DNA from: Dialister sp. CAG:486
GTDB lineage: Bacteria > Bacillota > Negativicutes > Veillonellales > Dialisteraceae
Direction of reading: 5' to 3'
Length of the DNA stretch: 13,327 nucleotides
NCBI GenBank assembly: GCA_000434475.1
Contig: FR879509.1
Span: 4,645 to 17,971, forward strand
The notes below the pieces were generated by a model that was not told the origin of the DNA, ran no database searches, and was given only the letters and a program-made list of their open reading frames with translations. Made by a program: the position numbers and the translations under genes. Shown piece after piece: positions 12,750-13,327 of this stretch. The number at the start of each line of letters is the position of its first letter. The stretch's first letter is position 1.

Positions 12750-13250
12750 ATGCAAAATGAAAAGGCCATCTGTGCCAGCGGAGAAAGAAAACTCATCATT
12801 GACTGCTGCGAGACGGCGCTTCTCGCAGTCCTGATCGCCGTATCCGGCACCTTCCGCATCCCGGGCATCGTGCCGGGGACGGAGTTCCAGCTCTCTGCGC
12901 CGATCGCCGTCGCGATCTGCGGTGTCTTCGGCTTCAAGAAATATATCACGGCGGGGATCCTCGCTTCGCTCATCGGTCTCTCGCTCGGAACGGCGACGCT
13001 CCTCAATGTGGCGATTCAGATGTCCTTCCGTTTGGGCGTCGGTGCGATTTGGCTTCTGATCGGGTCTGGCAAACTCTTCTACATCATCTCCGGCCCCATC
13101 GGCACAGCGCTCGCGCGCGTGGTGATGTACTTCCTCCTTGGAAAAGGCCTGACCCTCATGCTCATCGCCGCAGCGCCCGGCATGGCCTTCACCGCTGCGA
13201 CCGCATGGATCTTTGCGAAGGTATTCAAGCGCTGCCGGATCAGCGGGTGA
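12750..13250 (+). CDS. Small polytopic membrane protein, ECF S-component-like
   Basis: The 166-residue protein has five to six hydrophobic segments, about 22-42, 48-62, 66-86, 95-114, 117-131 and 134-157. It ends in a basic tail (KVFKRCRISG), consistent with an inner-membrane protein whose C-terminus is inside. Size and topology resemble substrate-binding S components of energy-coupling-factor transporters. I do not recognise a definite family, and the sequence does not look like a typical BioY. The start at 12750 follows AAAGGAG with six-base spacing. It lies 323 bases after bioF on the same strand. A role in bringing in pimelate, biotin or another biotin precursor is possible by context only; no ECF ATPase or T component is in the window. 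Confidence 0.6.
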   Translation: MQNEKAICASGERKLIIDCCETALLAVLIAVSGTFRIPGIVPGTEFQLSAPIAVAICGVFGFKKYITAGILASLIGLSLGTATLLNVAIQMSFRLGVGAIWLLIGSGKLFYIISGPIGTALARVVMYFLLGKGLTLMLIAAAPGMAFTAATAWIFAKVFKRCRISG

Positions 13251-13327
13251 ATGAGAGCAGAGATCAGTGACAGGTGACTAGGGATTAAGTCAACTTCTAA
13301 GTCAAGTGAGGAGTGAAGGTACGGCGC
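13251..13327. repeat. G-rich repeat after the membrane protein gene, running off the window
   Basis: GTGACAGGTGACTAGGGATTAAG and GTCAAGTGAGGAGTGAAGG begin about 15 bases after the stop, in the downstream polarity seen elsewhere. No gene is visible before the edge. Confidence 0.6.

Overview
The window reads as chromosomal DNA of an anaerobic bacterium of the Firmicutes, most likely a Negativicute (relatives of Selenomonas, Megasphaera or Dialister). This is an inference from GC-rich coding DNA combined with a T-box riboswitch, a BioW-type biotin pathway, a small alarmone synthetase and very repeat-rich intergenic DNA. The genus cannot be fixed from this sequence. No phage, plasmid, CRISPR, rRNA or tRNA genes were found.

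Layout. Bases 194-3504 (+): a small (p)ppGpp synthetase, an OmpR-type response regulator and its probable sensor kinase; regulator and kinase are separated by about 650 bases of repeats. Bases 3911-6590 (-): a promoter, an isoleucine-type T-box riboswitch, a bile acid:sodium symporter (BASS)-family transporter and an iron-type alcohol dehydrogenase resembling E. coli HcxA, ending in a bidirectional terminator. Bases 6852-7790 (+): an auxin-efflux-carrier (AEC) family permease, divergent from the T-box unit. Bases 8091-9788 (+): a YddA/SbmA-type fused ABC transporter. Bases 9818-13250 (+): a biotin block with BirA-like operators, bioW, bioF and a small ECF S-component-like membrane protein.

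How genes work together. The strongest functional story is the minus-strand unit. The T-box specifier reads AUC (Ile), so the transporter is predicted to be made when charged tRNA-Ile is short. With an HcxA-like 2-oxoacid/2-hydroxyacid dehydrogenase next to it, the unit may scavenge a 2-oxo or 2-hydroxy acid (for example 2-oxobutyrate) as an isoleucine precursor. In the biotin block, BioW activates pimelate and BioF makes 8-amino-7-oxononanoate; the adjacent small membrane protein could bring in a precursor.

The other striking feature is the intergenic DNA. Nearly every gene is bracketed by short repeats with a fixed polarity relative to transcription: G-rich strand after the stop codon, C-rich strand before the next ribosome binding site. 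The repeats include several different 7-base-period tandem arrays, a 174-bp MITE-like element with 43-bp inverted ends (two copies and fragments), and a 160-bp composite module found three times. The rule holds for plus-strand genes and for the 3' end of the minus-strand unit.
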